Program-made: the position numbers and the translations under genes
Notes under the pieces: model-generated
Seen by the model: the letters and a program-made list of their open reading frames with translations, nothing else
What the model was told of the DNA's origin: nothing
Databases searched by the model: none
Shown: positions 62,499 through 64,000 of the stretch, one piece after another
Numbering within the stretch: the stretch's first letter is position 1
Layout of the letters: each line of letters opens with the position of its first letter
Assembly: GCF_023276405.1 (NCBI RefSeq)
Contig: NZ_JALRMO010000001.1
Span: 8,409,501 to 8,473,500 of the forward strand
DNA: 64,000 bases
From: Paenibacillus hamazuiensis
Lineage (GTDB): Bacteria; Bacillota; Bacilli; Paenibacillales; NBRC-103111
Direction: 5' to 3'

Positions 62499-63389
62499 CT
62501 AATACTCTGCCGCATCGCTGCGGATCAGTCTGTTGCTCAAATATGTGGCGAGCAGGCAGACGGCGATGAACAGGATGGAGATGGCGTTGGCGTAGCCGTA
62601 CTCGCTCGCCGAGAACGCCTTGTTGTACAAATAAACGGCGAGAAATTGAGTTGCGTCACCGGGACCGCCGTTTGTGGTCAAAAACACCGTTTCCATCTGC
62701 TTCAGCGCCGTAATCATCGCGAGTGTCACCTGCACTGCGATGACCGGGGACAATAGCGGCACGGTGATCCGCAGGTGCATCTTCAAGCCGGAAGCGCCGT
62801 CCAGCTGCGCCGCTTCGTACAGATCGTCGGGAATGCCTTTGATGCCGGCATAATAAAACAGAAGCCCCCATCCGAAGCCGGACCAGATCAGGATGAACAG
62901 CAATGAGACGAGCGCGGTGCTCGTATCGCCGAGCCAGGCGTGCTTCCACGCGCCGAGCCCCGCCATATCGAGCAGCTTGTTCAAGATGCCGAACGACGGG
63001 TCGAGAATCGTCAGCCACATTTTCGAAATGACGACTACGGAAATGACGCACGGGACGAAAAAGACCGTTCGGAAAAACTTCTCGGCTTTCCCGCCGAGTC
63101 TGTCCAGCAAAACGGCGAACAGGATGCAGACCGGATGCTGCAAAACGACATAACCGATCCCGAGCAGCACGGCGTTGAGCAGCGATTTCCAGAAGCGCGC
63201 GTCGTGAAAAAGCAGCTCCTTGAAGTTTTGCAGGCCGACCATACGGATTGGCGTGCCCGGTCCGAGCGTATCGGTGAGCGAATAAAACGCGCTGAGCACA
63301 ATCGGCGCGAGAAACGTAAGCACGAACAACAAGACGCCGGGAAAGACGAATACAAAGACGGCCAGCTTGTTGCTTAACACCTTTTGCAT
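62499..63389 (-). CDS. Carbohydrate ABC transporter permease (MalF type)
   Basis: 296 residues, six TM helices. MalF-like block LAVFVFVFPGVLLFVLTFLAPIVLSAFYSLTD, then the EAA loop DDLYEAAQLDGASGLKMHLRITVPLLSPV (about 190-220) and TNGGPGDATQFLAVYLYNKAF, typical of sugar importers. ATG at 63389 with GGAG 9 nt upstream, preferred over a TTG five codons earlier. It pairs with the MalG-type gene downstream. A substrate-binding protein gene would be expected close by, but the 600 nt upstream hold only repeats and a structured leader. Confidence 0.92.
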   Translation of the reverse strand: MQKVLSNKLAVFVFVFPGVLLFVLTFLAPIVLSAFYSLTDTLGPGTPIRMVGLQNFKELLFHDARFWKSLLNAVLLGIGYVVLQHPVCILFAVLLDRLGGKAEKFFRTVFFVPCVISVVVISKMWLTILDPSFGILNKLLDMAGLGAWKHAWLGDTSTALVSLLFILIWSGFGWGLLFYYAGIKGIPDDLYEAAQLDGASGLKMHLRITVPLLSPVIAVQVTLAMITALKQMETVFLTTNGGPGDATQFLAVYLYNKAFSASEYGYANAISILFIAVCLLATYLSNRLIRSDAAEY

Positions 63390-63403
63390 GATTTTCCACT
63401 CCA

Positions 63404-63447
63404 ATCCTGTCGAACATAATAAGGACAGGATGTTTCCCTGTCCTTAT
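63404..63447 (-). promoter_or_regulatory. Overlapping inverted repeats in the permease leader, possible attenuator
   Basis: In minus-strand order: ATAAGGACAGG (63447-63437), CCTGTCCTTAT (63429-63419) and GACAGGAT (63411-63404). The middle segment, read as ATCCTGTC (63431-63424), can pair with the last one just ahead of the GGAG ribosome binding site, or with the first one over 11 bp. The two pairings exclude each other. A plus-strand T-run (63452-63457) also makes the 11-bp stem terminator-like in that direction. Confidence 0.45.
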
Positions 63448-63587
63448 CGTGTTTTTTGATATGACACTGGCGTAAACGACGGTCGTAGAGCGTGCCCGGT
63501 GCAGTTTTTCCGCGATAGCCGAAAAACGTACCGGGCAACCGCGGGTCAGAGGCACTCACCCTCTTTCAACGTCACCGCTCCCAAAGT

Positions 63588-63648
63588 GAAGCGTGCCAGC
63601 ATAGGAATTATTGCTTAACAGCAATAATTCCATGCCGGGCAGACGCGA
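63588..63648. repeat. GTCCGGCATAGGAT-type hairpin repeat, third copy
   Basis: GCGTGCCAGCATAGGAATTA... pairs with ...AATTCCATGCCGGGCAGACGC around a short loop; related to 7494-7549 and 8161-8222, including a following TGGCAGCGAG/AAGCGAGC-like flank. A run of ten C residues lies at 63681-63690. Confidence 0.75.
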
Positions 63649-63747
63649 CCTGGCAGCGAGCTGAATCTCCCGGCGATCAGCCCCCCCCCCACGAGCGCCC
63701 CCTCCCGGCGGGCGAGTCCAGGTACCCGGGGCCCAATGCTAGGATCA

Positions 63748-63931
63748 TAGCGGAACTACGGTGCGCTATATCGGTCAATTTCGGACATTTTTGAAAATTA
63801 GCGGAACTCAGGTGATCTATTTGCCTGTTCGGCCGGTACAAACGCCATTTTCCACCGATTTAGCGCATCTCAGTTCCTCTATTTTTCCGAAGTGCCTATT
63901 TTTCCGAGGATAGCGAACGTAAGTTCCGCTA
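63748..63931. repeat. Mirrored four-box intergenic repeat (TAGCGGAACT family), copy 2, inverted
   Basis: Forward boxes TAGCGGAACTACGGTGCGCT (63748) and TAGCGGAACTCAGGTGATCT (63799), then inverted boxes ending CCTCTA at 63881 and CCGCTA at 63931; spacings 51 and 50 nt. Read in reverse complement, about 150 nt correspond to 7704-7837. From 63932 to 64000 no gene is seen. Confidence 0.8.
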
Positions 63932-64000
63932 TTTTTAATAAGCAGCTTATTTTAGTAACCCGGTCTGTCAGGTCCGGGACCACGATCTATGCGAATTCGT

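Noticed and set aside
63681-63690. Run of ten cytosines as a phase-variation tract
   Set aside because: It lies in non-coding repeat DNA with no adjacent reading frame or promoter; may also be a sequencing-length error.

Overview
The window reads as chromosome of a Gram-positive, high-to-moderate GC member of the Paenibacillaceae (Paenibacillus/Cohnella-like). Evidence: the dnaE - small ORF - accD - accA - pyk and fxsA - citZ - icd - mdh gene orders typical of Bacillales, strong AGGAGG ribosome binding sites, Bacillales proteins such as YutG-type PgpA, NrnB and FxsA, a pyruvate kinase with the C-terminal PEP-utilizer extension, and SLH-anchored giant surface proteins. No rRNA, tRNA or CRISPR array was found.

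Layout. 1-6956: core metabolism (3' part of dnaE, pgpA-like, accD, accA, pyk). 7011-10235: an accessory island of non-coding repeats (114-bp tandem array, a mirrored four-box repeat, hairpin repeats) followed by an IS110-type element with a possible bridge-RNA region. 10240-15073: acyl-CoA thioesterase, fxsA, and convergent ppk/ppx for polyphosphate, with a possible PhoP box before ppk. 15454-19363: TCA genes citZ, icd and mdh, with a CcpC-like box before citZ. 19505-24488: a gentisate (aromatic) degradation cluster, consisting of an aromatic-acid MFS transporter diverging from fumarylpyruvate hydrolase, a DinB-fold putative maleylpyruvate isomerase, gentisate dioxygenase and a GntR regulator, with an identical 16-nt candidate operator before the hydrolase and before the regulator. 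24509-26983: a MerR-controlled operon of a TIM-barrel glycosidase-like protein and a membrane protein. 27164-30433: flavohemoglobin hmp with a textbook CRP/FNR site, a compact CRP/FNR regulator tail to tail with it, an acetyltransferase and a YuiH-type molybdoenzyme.

30610-59065 is the most striking part: a SARP/BTAD-type response regulator and a 1023-residue hybrid kinase carrying two different kinase cores, followed by a 24-kb apparent operon of three giant secreted proteins (1790, 2555 and about 3297 residues; two with SLH anchors, one built of about 60 GLUG-like repeats) and a small secreted trypsin-like protease. The promoter in front of this operon carries an 11-nt-spaced direct repeat ahead of a -10 box, the geometry expected for a SARP/OmpR-type activator, so the two-component pair probably controls the surface operon.

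59239-63389: nrnB and a short-chain dehydrogenase, then two sugar ABC permeases without a binding protein in view. The right edge again holds intergenic repeats. Three copies of a mirrored four-box repeat architecture (two families of box sequence, both with about 50-nt spacing) and three copies of a hairpin repeat occur in the window.
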